From positions 1-64,000 of the forward strand of contig NZ_CAMFHB010000035.1 of NCBI RefSeq assembly GCF_945952055.1: a stretch of DNA of 64,000 nucleotides. The letters are read 5' to 3'. The notes beneath the pieces are model-generated. The model worked only from the letters and a program-made list of their open reading frames with translations, was not told where the DNA came from and searched no databases. The first letter of the stretch is position 1. Each line of letters opens with the position of its first letter. This stretch comes from an uncultured Alsobacter sp. (GTDB taxonomy: Bacteria; Pseudomonadota; Alphaproteobacteria; Rhizobiales; Beijerinckiaceae). Below are positions 10,300 to 19,905 of this stretch, one piece after another. Position numbers and translations under genes: made by a program.

Positions 10300-11966
10300 A
10301 CCGCTTCGCCGCCCTGCTCGATCGCCTGGCCTACGAATCCGGTCGCAATGCCAAGCTGCGGCTCCTGACGGATTATTTCCGCTCGACGCCGGATCCGGAG
10401 CGCGGCTTCGCGCTCGCGGCCACGGCCGGCAGCCTCGTCTTCGCCAATGCCAAGCCGGGCCTGATCCGCGCCCTCATCGCCGAGCGGACCGACCCCGTGC
10501 TGTTCGGGCTGAGCTACGACTACGTGGGCGATCTCTCCGAGACGGTGGCCCTGATGTGGCCCACGCCGGCGGGGCCCGGCCCCGGCCACAACCAGCCGCC
10601 GCCGACCCTGGCGGAGGTGGTCGAGAGGCTGCAGAACGTCGGCAAGAGCGAGTTGCCGGGGCTGCTCGCGCGCTGGCTCGACGGTCTCGACGAAACGGGG
10701 CGGTGGGCGCTTCTGAAGCTGATCACCGGCTCGCTGCGCATCGGCGTGTCCGCGCGCCTCGCCAAGAGCGCGGTGGCGGCGCTCGGCCCGCTCCAGCCCG
10801 ACGACATCGAGGAGGTCTGGCATGGCCTCGAGGCGCCCTACGAGGCGCTGTTCGCCTGGGCCGAGGGGCACGGCCCGCGGCCGGAGGCCGACGACCCGGC
10901 TCCCTTCCGGCCGCCCATGCTCGCCCATCCGATCGAGGATGGCGACTTCGACGCGCTCGACCCGTCGGCCATGACGGCCGAGTGGAAATGGGACGGCATC
11001 CGCGTGCAGGCGGTGGCCGGCCGCAGGCCCGACGGGCGCTTCGTGTCGCGGCTCTACTCGCGCACCGGCGACGACATCTCCCAGAGCTTCCCGGACCTCG
11101 CCGACGCGCTGCAGATGGACGCCGCCATCGACGGCGAGCTCCTCATCCTGCGCGAAGGCCGCGTCCAGTCGTTCAACGTGCTGCAGCAGCGCCTCAACCG
11201 GCAGTCCGTCTCGCCCAAGATGCTGGTCGACTATCCGGCCCATATCCGGGCCTACGACCTGCTGCACCTCGACGGCGAGGATCTGCGTCCCCTGCCCTTC
11301 CGCGAGCGGCGGGCGCGCCTGGAGGCCTTCGTCGCGGGCCTCGCCGAGCCGCGCATCGACGTCTCGCCGCTGATCGGCTTCGGCAGCTGGGACGAACTCG
11401 CCGCCGCGCGGGCCGACCCCGGCTCGGCCGGGGCGGGCGAGGACGCCGGGGCGGTCGAAGGCTGCATGATCAAGCGGGCCGACAGCCCCTACGTGCCGGG
11501 GCGTCCGAAGGGTCTCTGGTACAAGTGGAAGCACGACCCCTTCGTCATCGACGCCGTGCTCATGTATGCCCAGCGCGGCCACGGCAAGCGCTCGTCCTTC
11601 TACTCGGACTTCACCTTCGGCGTCTGGACCGGGGAAGAGGGACCGGGCGACCTCGTCCCGGTCGGCAAGGCCTATTTCGGCTTCACCGACGCCGAGCTGC
11701 AGGAGCTCGACCGCTTCGTCAGGCGCAACACGGTGAACCGCTTCGGTCCGGTGCGGGAGGTCGTGCACGCCCCGGACCAGGGTCTGGTCCTGGAGGTCGC
11801 CTTCGAAGGAATCGCCCGCTCCGCCCGCCACAAGTCGGGCGTCGCCATGCGCTTCCCGCGCGTCTCGCGGATCCGATGGGACAAGCCGCCCGGCGAGGCC
11901 GACCGCCTGCCCACCCTCGAACGGCTCATCGCCCGGCATGAAACCGGACAGGCGCGCAGCGCGTAG
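10296..11966 (+). CDS. ATP-dependent DNA ligase (bacterial LigB/LigC type)
   Basis: EWKWDGIRVQAV adenylation motif, DGELLI, GLWYKWK; overlaps stop of exonuclease. Confidence 0.93.
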   Translation: MNRFAALLDRLAYESGRNAKLRLLTDYFRSTPDPERGFALAATAGSLVFANAKPGLIRALIAERTDPVLFGLSYDYVGDLSETVALMWPTPAGPGPGHNQPPPTLAEVVERLQNVGKSELPGLLARWLDGLDETGRWALLKLITGSLRIGVSARLAKSAVAALGPLQPDDIEEVWHGLEAPYEALFAWAEGHGPRPEADDPAPFRPPMLAHPIEDGDFDALDPSAMTAEWKWDGIRVQAVAGRRPDGRFVSRLYSRTGDDISQSFPDLADALQMDAAIDGELLILREGRVQSFNVLQQRLNRQSVSPKMLVDYPAHIRAYDLLHLDGEDLRPLPFRERRARLEAFVAGLAEPRIDVSPLIGFGSWDELAAARADPGSAGAGEDAGAVEGCMIKRADSPYVPGRPKGLWYKWKHDPFVIDAVLMYAQRGHGKRSSFYSDFTFGVWTGEEGPGDLVPVGKAYFGFTDAELQELDRFVRRNTVNRFGPVREVVHAPDQGLVLEVAFEGIARSARHKSGVAMRFPRVSRIRWDKPPGEADRLPTLERLIARHETGQARSA

Positions 11967-12008
11967 ACAGGTCGCCGGTTGGCCCGGCCCCTCGTTTCCG
12001 GAGCGCCC

Positions 12009-12314
12009 ATGCCCCTTCGCATCCTCTTCGCCGCCGTCGCCCTCGCCCTGCTCGGTCTCATCGGCTGGGCCTTCGGCGCAGCGCCGTTTTGGGCGAGCGT
12101 CTCAAAGGTCGTGGCCGACCCGTGGGGCCTCGTGATGCTGGGCGATCTCTATGCCGGGTTCCTGGCCACCACGGCCCTGTTCTTCGTGGTGGAGAAGCCC
12201 GGCCGCGCGGCGGCCTTGTTCGTCGCCCTGATGGTCCTGGGCAACGTGGTCACGCTGCTGTGGCTGGCCGCCCGCGCCTGGCCCCTGCTGCGACAGCGCT
12301 TCGCGACTGCTTGA
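12009..12314 (+). CDS. small multi-pass membrane protein
   Basis: ~101 aa, three predicted TM stretches. Confidence 0.7.
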   Translation: MPLRILFAAVALALLGLIGWAFGAAPFWASVSKVVADPWGLVMLGDLYAGFLATTALFFVVEKPGRAAALFVALMVLGNVVTLLWLAARAWPLLRQRFATA

Positions 12315-12317
12315 ACG

Positions 12318-13472
12318 TCAGCGGCAGCTTTCGACCAGGCGCCGGATGAACGCCACGCCGCGGTCGATCTCGGCCAGGGTGATGTATTCGTCCGGCTGGT
12401 GGGCCTGGTTGATCGAGCCCGGCCCGCACACCACCGTCGGCAGGCCCTGGCGCTGGAACTGGCCCGCTTCGGTGCCATAGGGCACCGTCACCGTCTGGTT
12501 CCGGCCTGCAAGGCGCAGCGCCAGGGTCTCGGCGGCGGAGCCCGGCTCGGGCTTCAGGCCCGGAACGTTGACGTCCATCACCGTCTCGATGGAGGCGGGC
12601 CACCCGTCGGCGCGCAGCCGCGGCAGCACGACACGGTCTCCGAACGCGGTGAGGTCGCGGGCGACGCCGAGTTCGTCCGTCCCGGGCACGCCGCGCACCT
12701 CCCAGTGCAGGGTGCAGAGCTTCGGCACGATGTTGCGCGCCGTGCCGCCGTGGATGGTGCCCACGTGCACGGTGGCGTAGGGCGGGTCGAAGCGGCCCGA
12801 CGGATCGCCCGCAGCTCGCAGCACGTCGCCGAGACGGTCGAGCTCGGCCACGAGCGCCGCTCCGCCCGAAACGGCGTTGGCGCCCAGATAGGGCTTGGAG
12901 GAATGCGATTCGTGCCCGTGCACGCTCGTCACGAAGGTGACCACGCTCTTGTGCGCGTCCGCCACCTCGAGTTCGGTGGGTTCGCCCACGAAGACGACAC
13001 CGGGGCGCGGCGCCTCGGCGCCCATCCTGCGGATGGCGTCGATGACGCCCAGGCAGGTCGTCTCCTCGTCGTAGCTCAGCAGAATGTGGATCGGCCGCTG
13101 CAGCGGCAGCCGCTTCATCTCGGGGATCTGCGACAGGACGATCGCGTCGAAGCCCTTCATGTCCACGGCGCCGCGGCCGTAGGCCCGACCATCCGCGATC
13201 CGCAGGGTGAAGGGGTCCGTGGTCCAGGCCTGCCCGGTGACCGGAACGACGTCCGTGTGCCCCGACAGCACGATGCCGCCGTCGACCATCGGCCCGAGGG
13301 TGGCATAGATGGCGGCCTTGTCGCCCGCCGCGTTCGGCAGCCGAACGTAGGGAACGCCCTGCTCGTCGAGATAGGCGCAGACGAAATCCACGAGCGGCAG
13401 ATTGGACTTCGAACTCTCCGTGTCGAAGCCGACGAGCCGGGACAGGAGGGCGAGAGGAGACGGATCGATCAT
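12318..13472 (-). CDS. argE: acetylornithine deacetylase
   Basis: M20 family: VLSGHTDVVPVTGQAWTTDPF, GRGAVDMKGFDA, GTEAGQFQ. Confidence 0.92.
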   Translation of the reverse strand: MIDPSPLALLSRLVGFDTESSKSNLPLVDFVCAYLDEQGVPYVRLPNAAGDKAAIYATLGPMVDGGIVLSGHTDVVPVTGQAWTTDPFTLRIADGRAYGRGAVDMKGFDAIVLSQIPEMKRLPLQRPIHILLSYDEETTCLGVIDAIRRMGAEAPRPGVVFVGEPTELEVADAHKSVVTFVTSVHGHESHSSKPYLGANAVSGGAALVAELDRLGDVLRAAGDPSGRFDPPYATVHVGTIHGGTARNIVPKLCTLHWEVRGVPGTDELGVARDLTAFGDRVVLPRLRADGWPASIETVMDVNVPGLKPEPGSAAETLALRLAGRNQTVTVPYGTEAGQFQRQGLPTVVCGPGSINQAHQPDEYITLAEIDRGVAFIRRLVESCR

Positions 13473-13503
13473 GCCCTACCCTGCCGCCGCGGCCGGCTTG
13501 CGG

Positions 13504-13896
13504 TCAATGGACGACCCGGGCCGCATGCGGGCTGTCGAGCGAAAAGGCCGGGATGACGACCGTGAACGACTCGCCCGAGGAGGACTGCATGACGTAGTGC
13601 CCGGACATGATGCCCTGCGGCGTCGGCAGCGGGCATCCGCTGGTATAGTTGAAGCTCTCGCCCGGCGGCAGCTTGGGCTGCTTGCCGACGACGCCCTCGC
13701 CACGGACTTCCTGCACGCGCCCCTGCTCGTCACGAATGTGCCAATAGCGGGAGCGCAACTGGACGGTGTCCTTGCCGAGGTTGACGATCTCCACCGTATA
13801 GGACCAGAAATACCGGCCCTCGTCGGGCGACGACTGGTCTTCCATGAAGGCCGGCGTGACCGTGACCTGGATCTGGTTCGTGACGGCCCGATACAT
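13504..13896 (-). CDS. apaG: ApaG protein
   Basis: 130 aa; YFWSYTVEIVNLGKDTVQLRSRYWHIRDEQGRVQEVRGEGVVGKQPKLPPGESFNYTSGCPL. Confidence 0.95.
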   Translation of the reverse strand: MYRAVTNQIQVTVTPAFMEDQSSPDEGRYFWSYTVEIVNLGKDTVQLRSRYWHIRDEQGRVQEVRGEGVVGKQPKLPPGESFNYTSGCPLPTPQGIMSGHYVMQSSSGESFTVVIPAFSLDSPHAARVVH

Positions 13897-14012
13897 CGCT
13901 CAGGAATCCAACTCCGCCGGCCGCCGCGCAGCACATGGCCCATGGTGTGTGCCCCATAAGCGGGACAGCAAGCCGCGTCAATCGGGGCGTGCATTCATCA
14001 TCGATCAAGCTG

Positions 14013-14630
14013 ATGCTTGACGGTATCGCCCGCAAGCTCGTCGATCCTGCCCTGGACGCCCTCGCGGACCGCCTGGCGCGGACCGGCATCGGCGCCAACA
14101 GCATCACCCTGGCGGCCTTCCTGGCCGGCATCGGTTGCGCGGCCGCGATCGGCGCGCGGTGGGACCTCGCCGCCCTGCTGCTGCTGGCGGCATCGCGGCT
14201 TTGTGACGGGCTGGATGGCGCACTGGCCCGCCGCACCGCCACCACGGACCGGGGCGGCTATGCCGACATCGTCGGCGACTTCGTCTTCTACGGGGCGGTG
14301 CCCTTCGCCTTCGCCTGGCGTGCGCCGGAGGTCAACGCCCTGCCGGCCGCGTTCCTGCTGCTCACCTTCTACGTCAACGGCGCGAGCTTCCTGGCCTATG
14401 CGGCGATCGCGGCCAAGCGGGGGCTCACCACGGCACCGCGAGGACCCAAGGCCATCCATTACACGGCCGGGCTGGCGGAGGGCACCGAGACGATCCTGGC
14501 CTTCGCCGCCATGATCCTCTGGCCATCGGCCTTCCCGCTCGTCGCCTGGGTGTTCGGCCTGGCCTGCGTCGTCACCGCCCTGTCGCGAGTGGCGCTCGCC
14601 TGGCGCGACTTCGCCGATCCGCCGCGCTGA
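14013..14630 (+). CDS. CDP-alcohol phosphatidyltransferase family protein
   Basis: CDP-OH-P motif DGLDGALARRTATTDRGGYADIVGD; TM segments. Confidence 0.88.
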   Translation: MLDGIARKLVDPALDALADRLARTGIGANSITLAAFLAGIGCAAAIGARWDLAALLLLAASRLCDGLDGALARRTATTDRGGYADIVGDFVFYGAVPFAFAWRAPEVNALPAAFLLLTFYVNGASFLAYAAIAAKRGLTTAPRGPKAIHYTAGLAEGTETILAFAAMILWPSAFPLVAWVFGLACVVTALSRVALAWRDFADPPR

Positions 14631-14642
14631 CCGTGGCGGGCG

Positions 14643-15530
14643 TCAGCCCTTCAGCCCGCTCGTCGCGATTCCGTCGATGAGCCGCTTCTGGAAGAAGAGG
14701 AAGATCACGAACAGCGGGATGAGGGAGACGAAGGACATGGCCAGCAGCGGCCCCCAGGATCCCTGCCCCGTCGTCGACATCATCAGCCGCAGCCCCTGCG
14801 GCACCGTGTAGAGGCTGATCTCGGTCAGGTAGACCAGCGGCGAGAGGAAATCCTCGTAGGTCCAGATGAACGTGAAGATGGCCGTCGCCACCAGGGCCGG
14901 TCGCATCAGCGGAAAGATGATCTTGGCGTAGATCAGGGCCATGGACGCGCCGTCGACCAGGGCCGCCTCGTCCAGCTCGCGCGGGATCCCGCGGATGAAC
15001 TGGATCATCAGGAAGATGAAGAAGGCATCGACGGCGAGGAACTTCGGCACCACGAGCGGCAGGAACGTGTTGAGCCAGCCGAGGTTGAAGAAGAGCATGT
15101 ACTGGGGAATGAGCGTGGCGTGGTGGGGCAGCATGATGGTGCCCATCATCAGCGCGAACCACAGCTTCTTCAGCGGAAAGTCGAGCCGCGCGAAGGCGAA
15201 GGCCACCACCGAGCAGGCGAAGGTGTTGCCGATCACCGCCAGCACCGAGATGACGAGCGAGTTCGTCATGAATCGGCCGAAGCTCACCGCCGTGCCCTGC
15301 CAGCCGGTGACGTAGTTGTCGAACTGGATCCTGGACGGCAGCAGGCCGTTGCCGGAGAAGATCTCGGCCGGCGACTTGAATGAACTCGAGAACAGCCAGA
15401 TCAGCGGGTAGATCATCAGGAGCGCGCCGGCGATCAGGATCAGGTGCGGCGCCAGCGAGCGCAGCACGATGCGCCCCGTCTCGGCCAGGGTCGCCGGCAG
15501 GTTGACGCGGTCGTCGTCACTGGTCGCCAT
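14643..15530 (-). CDS. carbohydrate ABC transporter permease (MalG-like)
   Basis: Inner-membrane permease with EAALVDGASMALIYAKIIFPLMRPAL (EAA loop). Confidence 0.92.
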   Translation of the reverse strand: MATSDDDRVNLPATLAETGRIVLRSLAPHLILIAGALLMIYPLIWLFSSSFKSPAEIFSGNGLLPSRIQFDNYVTGWQGTAVSFGRFMTNSLVISVLAVIGNTFACSVVAFAFARLDFPLKKLWFALMMGTIMLPHHATLIPQYMLFFNLGWLNTFLPLVVPKFLAVDAFFIFLMIQFIRGIPRELDEAALVDGASMALIYAKIIFPLMRPALVATAIFTFIWTYEDFLSPLVYLTEISLYTVPQGLRLMMSTTGQGSWGPLLAMSFVSLIPLFVIFLFFQKRLIDGIATSGLKG

Positions 15531-16521
15531 AGTGGACCCAATAGCGCGAGGTGATGAAGGTGACGGCCGTCGCCGTGCCGATGATCCCCACGAGGACCCA
15601 CGCCATCGCCGACGCATAGCCCATGCGGAAATGCGAGAAGCCCTCCTCGTAGAGGTAGAGCGTGTAGAACAGGGTGGAGTCGTCCGGCCCGCCCGTCCCG
15701 TTGCTGATCACGAACGATGGCGTGAAGGCCTGGAACGCCCCGATCATCTGCATCACGAGATTGAACAGGATGATCGGCGTCAGCAGCGGCAGCGTGACCC
15801 GCCAGAATTGCTGCCACGCCCCCGCGCCGTCGATGGAGGCCGCGTCGTACAGTTCGCGCGGGATCTGCTTCAGCCCGGCGAGGAAGATCATGGCCGGCGA
15901 GCCGAACTGCCACACGGCCAGCATCACGATGGTCGACAGCGCATAGTCGGGATTGGAGATCCAGCTCGGCCCGTCGACGCCAAACCACAGCAGGACGTCG
16001 TTCACCACCCCGTCATAGGCGAAGATCTTGCGCCACATCACGGCGACCGCGACGCTGCCGCCGAGCAGCGACGGCAGGTAGTAGATGGCGCGGTAGACGC
16101 CGATGCCGGCCAGGGCGCGGTTGAGCAGCATCGCCACCAGCAGCGCGAAGGTGAGCTTCAGCGGCACTGAGGTGAACACGTAGGTGAGCGTGACGCCCAG
16201 CGCGGTCCTATAGCGCGGGTCCTCGAACAGCAGGCGGTGGTAGTTCGAGAAGCCGACGAAGACCGGCTTGCTGAAGAGGTTGAAGTCGGTGAGCGAGAAA
16301 TACATCGAGGCCACGATCGGCCCCGCCGTGAGGCAGACGAAGCCGACGAGCCAGGGCGACAGGAACAGGTAGCCGACCAGTCGCGAGCGACCGGCGGTCG
16401 GCGCCTCGGCTCCGCCGGCCCGCCCGAACAGCGCGGACAGCGCCGCGCCGATGCCGCGGCGGGCGCGCGGCGGCGCCCGTCCAGCCTTCGTCCCGGCGTC
16501 CTGGGCGACCGACACCGCCAC
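15517..16521 (-). CDS. carbohydrate ABC transporter permease (MalF-like)
   Basis: YDAASIDGAGAWQQFWRVTLPLLTPIILF (EAA loop); overlaps the downstream permease. Confidence 0.92.
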   Translation of the reverse strand: MAVSVAQDAGTKAGRAPPRARRGIGAALSALFGRAGGAEAPTAGRSRLVGYLFLSPWLVGFVCLTAGPIVASMYFSLTDFNLFSKPVFVGFSNYHRLLFEDPRYRTALGVTLTYVFTSVPLKLTFALLVAMLLNRALAGIGVYRAIYYLPSLLGGSVAVAVMWRKIFAYDGVVNDVLLWFGVDGPSWISNPDYALSTIVMLAVWQFGSPAMIFLAGLKQIPRELYDAASIDGAGAWQQFWRVTLPLLTPIILFNLVMQMIGAFQAFTPSFVISNGTGGPDDSTLFYTLYLYEEGFSHFRMGYASAMAWVLVGIIGTATAVTFITSRYWVHYGDQ

Positions 16522-16528
16522 CGCCCCG

Positions 16529-17818
16529 TCAGCTCTTCAGCCGCTTTTCGGCTTCCTCGATGAACTGCGCCGAGGCGTCCTGCGCCTTCAGCCGGCCGAA
16601 GGCCACCGCCTCGTTCATGCGCCGCAGCATGTTCGACATGCCGACGACGCCCGGCGAGCGCGGCGCGGCCTGTTCCTTCTGCAGCACCTCGACATAGGCG
16701 ATGATCTTGCGGTCCACGTCCGTGCCCTGCGCACCGACGAGCTCGCGGGTGGCGCGGGAGCAGGGAATCATGCCGCTGCCCATGTAGCGCAGCCTGCTGC
16801 CCTCGGGGTCCTTCTGGGTGAAGCGGACGATGTCGACCATGCGGTCGGCATGGGGGGACTTGGCCGTGAGCCCCGTCGAGTTGCCGGCATAGACGAAATG
16901 GGTCTGCTTCATCGGCCCGCCGTCGAAACCGTTCGGCAGCATCTGCAGGAAGAGGTCGGAGTTGGAGACCAGCGCCTGCATGCCGGCGAACTTGTCGGTC
17001 AGGGCGGCCGTCATGCCCGCCCGGCCGAGCGACACCAGGAAGGTCGTGATGTCGCTGCCGTTCACGCTCGCCTGGATGTCGGCCGGCGGGCAGCCGCCCG
17101 ACTTTCTCAGCCGATCCCAATAGGCGAACCATTCCGCCATGTCGTCACGGGTGAAGCCGATCTGGCGGTCGGGCGTGAACAGGGTCTTGCCGCGGCCCCG
17201 CATGAAGAGTTCGCAGGGGATGTAGTTCGAGCCCGAGTCCTCCAGGCCCCAATAGCGCGGCCCGTTGGCCTTGGTGATGTCGGTGGCGGCCTTGGCCAGC
17301 TGCTCCCACGTCCACATCTGGTTGGACATGGTGATCCCCGCCTTCTTGAAGGCGTCGGAGCGGCAGACCAGCGCGGGGCCGATCGCGTCGTTGGGGAAGG
17401 CGAAGAGCTGGCCGTTCACGGTCGCGGCCTTCACGGCACCCTGGGCGTAGTCCGTGAGGTCCATCGGCTGCGGCACGTAGGCGGTGAGCGGCCGCAGCAC
17501 GCCGCGACGGCTGTACTCGTCCGTGATGTCGACGTTGCAGCTGAACATGTCGGGCGCGTTCCCGCCCGAGGTCTCGGTGGCGAGCTTGTCGATGAAGGAG
17601 CCGAAATTCGTCATCTCGGCGACGATCTCGACCTCGGGATGCTTGGCCATGTAGGCGTTCAGGGACGCCAGGAGCGTCTTCAGCTCACCGTCGGACTGCA
17701 CGAAGCCCGCATAGCGGATCCGCTGCTTGCCCTGGGCGCGCAGCACCGCCGGCATCGCCAGGCTCAGCGCCCCTCCCAGTCCACCCGCCAGCACACCACG
17801 GCGGCTGATCATGCCCAT
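16529..17818 (-). CDS. extracellular solute-binding protein (family 1, carbohydrate)
   Basis: Tat-like signal MGMISRRGVLAGGLGGALSLAMPAVLRAQ; sugar-binding-protein-like; upstream of two MalFG-type permeases. Confidence 0.9.
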   Translation of the reverse strand: MGMISRRGVLAGGLGGALSLAMPAVLRAQGKQRIRYAGFVQSDGELKTLLASLNAYMAKHPEVEIVAEMTNFGSFIDKLATETSGGNAPDMFSCNVDITDEYSRRGVLRPLTAYVPQPMDLTDYAQGAVKAATVNGQLFAFPNDAIGPALVCRSDAFKKAGITMSNQMWTWEQLAKAATDITKANGPRYWGLEDSGSNYIPCELFMRGRGKTLFTPDRQIGFTRDDMAEWFAYWDRLRKSGGCPPADIQASVNGSDITTFLVSLGRAGMTAALTDKFAGMQALVSNSDLFLQMLPNGFDGGPMKQTHFVYAGNSTGLTAKSPHADRMVDIVRFTQKDPEGSRLRYMGSGMIPCSRATRELVGAQGTDVDRKIIAYVEVLQKEQAAPRSPGVVGMSNMLRRMNEAVAFGRLKAQDASAQFIEEAEKRLKS

Positions 17819-17862
17819 CGCTGCTTCCTCCAGTGGATTTGTGTGGTCTTCGACCTTATCTA

Positions 17863-17876
17863 GTGCAACGTTACAC
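17863..17876. promoter_or_regulatory. candidate LacI-family operator O1
   Basis: GTGCAACGTTACAC: near-perfect palindrome with central CG, just upstream of the solute-binding protein. Confidence 0.65.
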
Positions 17877-17971
17877 CAGCCCGAAAACCTGTCAATCGGC
17901 GTTCGATCTGGGCCAAGCTCTCGCCTGGAAAGAATTCCCGCTTGACGCGGCGTCGATTGGGCGCGTAGACG

Positions 17972-17985
17972 GTTTATCGTTACAC
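17972..17985. promoter_or_regulatory. candidate LacI-family operator O2
   Basis: GTTTATCGTTACAC: 11/14 identical to O1, just upstream of the LacI-family gene. Confidence 0.6.
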
Positions 17986-18005
17986 ACGAGCACTCGGGGA
18001 CCGGT

Positions 18006-19058
18006 GTGGGCGTCGGAATCGGCAGTGTCGCGAAGATGGCGGGCGTCTCGGTGACGACCGTGTCGAACCTGCTGAACGGCCGGGCCGAGCGCATGAGCCC
18101 CGAGACGCGCCAGCGGGTCATGCAGGCCATCGAGGCGCTGGGCTACTCTCCCAACACCAGCGCGCGCCAGCTCAAGACCGGCAAGAGCGAGACCCTCGGC
18201 CTCATCGTTCCGTCCGTCGCCAACCCCTTCTGGGGCCTGGCCGCCCATGAGATCGAGAAGGCCGCCATGGCGCGCGGCTACAACGTGGTCTTCTGCAACG
18301 CCGACCGCGATCCGGAGCTCGAGCGCCGCTACGCCGAGAAGCTCATGTCCTATGGCGTCCGCGGGCTGATCCTGGGCTCGTCCCCGCTGTCCTTCTCCCA
18401 CTTCAGCAGCCTGGTGGAACGCGGCCTCGTGATCGCGGCCTTCGACCGGTCCGCCGCCGACGCGGACATCTCGCTCGGCTGCAGCGTGAGCGTCGACAAC
18501 CGCCTCGGCGCGCGGCTCGCCGTGCAGCATCTCATCGGCCTGGGGCACCGCCGCATCGGCGCCATCTCCGGCCCGGTGCGCACCGCCAGCCGCATCGCGC
18601 GCATCGAGGGCTATCGCGAGGCCCTGCAGGCCGCCGGCCTGCCGGTCGGCGCGGACCTCATCTGGGAGGGCGCCGGGATCAGCGGCTTCGGCGACCGCGA
18701 GGGTGCCGATCTCGGCCGCGCCGGCATGCGCGAGCTGCTGACCCGCGCCGAGCCGCCGACGGCTGTCTTCGTCATCAACGATCTTTATGCGCTGGGAGCC
18801 TATGCGGGCGCCCGCGACATGGGGCGCTCGGTGCCGGCGGACCTGTCGATCGTGGGCTTCGACGACATCCTCCTGTCGGAGATCGCGCAGCCCCCGCTCA
18901 CCACCATCCGGCAGCCGATCGCGCCGATGGCCGCGAGCCTCGTCGACGCGCTGCTCGCCAGGATCCAGGGCGGTGTCGAGGGGGATCCCATCCACCTCAC
19001 CGCCCTGCCGGAACTCGTCGTCCGCGGCTCGGCCGCGCCGATCAACCAGCCAGGCTGA
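18006..19058 (+). CDS. LacI-family transcriptional regulator
   Basis: SVAKMAGVSVTTVSNLLNGRAERMSPETRQRVMQAIEALGYSPNTSARQL HTH plus periplasmic-binding-like domain. Confidence 0.96.
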   Translation: MGVGIGSVAKMAGVSVTTVSNLLNGRAERMSPETRQRVMQAIEALGYSPNTSARQLKTGKSETLGLIVPSVANPFWGLAAHEIEKAAMARGYNVVFCNADRDPELERRYAEKLMSYGVRGLILGSSPLSFSHFSSLVERGLVIAAFDRSAADADISLGCSVSVDNRLGARLAVQHLIGLGHRRIGAISGPVRTASRIARIEGYREALQAAGLPVGADLIWEGAGISGFGDREGADLGRAGMRELLTRAEPPTAVFVINDLYALGAYAGARDMGRSVPADLSIVGFDDILLSEIAQPPLTTIRQPIAPMAASLVDALLARIQGGVEGDPIHLTALPELVVRGSAAPINQPG

Positions 19059-19095
19059 GCCGCGCGAACGGCTCGGCGACAAGGGAGAACCGCCC

Positions 19096-19902
19096 GTGCA
19101 GATCGTCATGTTCACGAAGCTGTTCAAGGGACTGACCCTCGACGAGGTCGCCACGCATCTGAACCAGGTCGGCTTCCCCGGCGTGGACCTCCTGATCCGC
19201 GACGGCCACCAGGTCACGCCCGCACAGCCCGAAGGCATCGCGCCCGCCGTGGCGCTCCTGATGCGTGCCGGCCTCGCCGTGCCGATGGCCACCACCGACG
19301 TCGTCGAGGCGACCCCGCAGGCCGAGCGCGTCTTCGCGGCGTGCCGTGAAGCCGGCATCGGTACGATCCGGCTCGGCTACTACAAGTATGCTGGCCAGGG
19401 CTATCGGGAGATCTTCGACGACGCGCGCCGCAAGCTCGACGGCCTCGACGCGCTGGCGGGCCGCACCGGCGTCCAGCTCGCCATCCAGCTCCACGGCGAC
19501 ACCATCCACGCCTCCGGGGCGCAAACCCTGCGCCTGCTCGAAGACCACGATCCCGCGCGCATCTCGGCCTACCCCGACCCAGGCAACCAGGTCGTGCAGG
19601 ATGGCCGGGACGACTGGCGCTTCACCTTCGACGTCCTGAAGCCCTGGCTGTCCTGCGTCGGCGTGAAGAACGGCGGCTGGTATCCGGGCACCATCAATCC
19701 CATGGGCCAGCGGCAATGGCATTCGGACTGGACCGGCATCCCGGACGGCATGGTGCCGTGGGACGCCGTCATCCGCCATCTGCGCGAGACGGGCTTTGGC
19801 GGCTATCTCACCCTGCACAGCCACTACGAGATGCCGCTCGGCCAGGCGCTGGACCAGACCCTTCTCGACCTGCGCTACGTGAAGCGCCAGCTGGAGAGCT
19901 GA
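19096..19902 (+). CDS. sugar phosphate isomerase/epimerase (xylose isomerase-like TIM barrel)
   Basis: TIM-barrel-type sequence (FPGVDLLIRDGHQV..., GVKNGGWYPGT, GYLTLHSHYE); GTG start 19096 or ATG 19108. Confidence 0.84.
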   Translation: MQIVMFTKLFKGLTLDEVATHLNQVGFPGVDLLIRDGHQVTPAQPEGIAPAVALLMRAGLAVPMATTDVVEATPQAERVFAACREAGIGTIRLGYYKYAGQGYREIFDDARRKLDGLDALAGRTGVQLAIQLHGDTIHASGAQTLRLLEDHDPARISAYPDPGNQVVQDGRDDWRFTFDVLKPWLSCVGVKNGGWYPGTINPMGQRQWHSDWTGIPDGMVPWDAVIRHLRETGFGGYLTLHSHYEMPLGQALDQTLLDLRYVKRQLES

Positions 19903-19905
19903 ACC

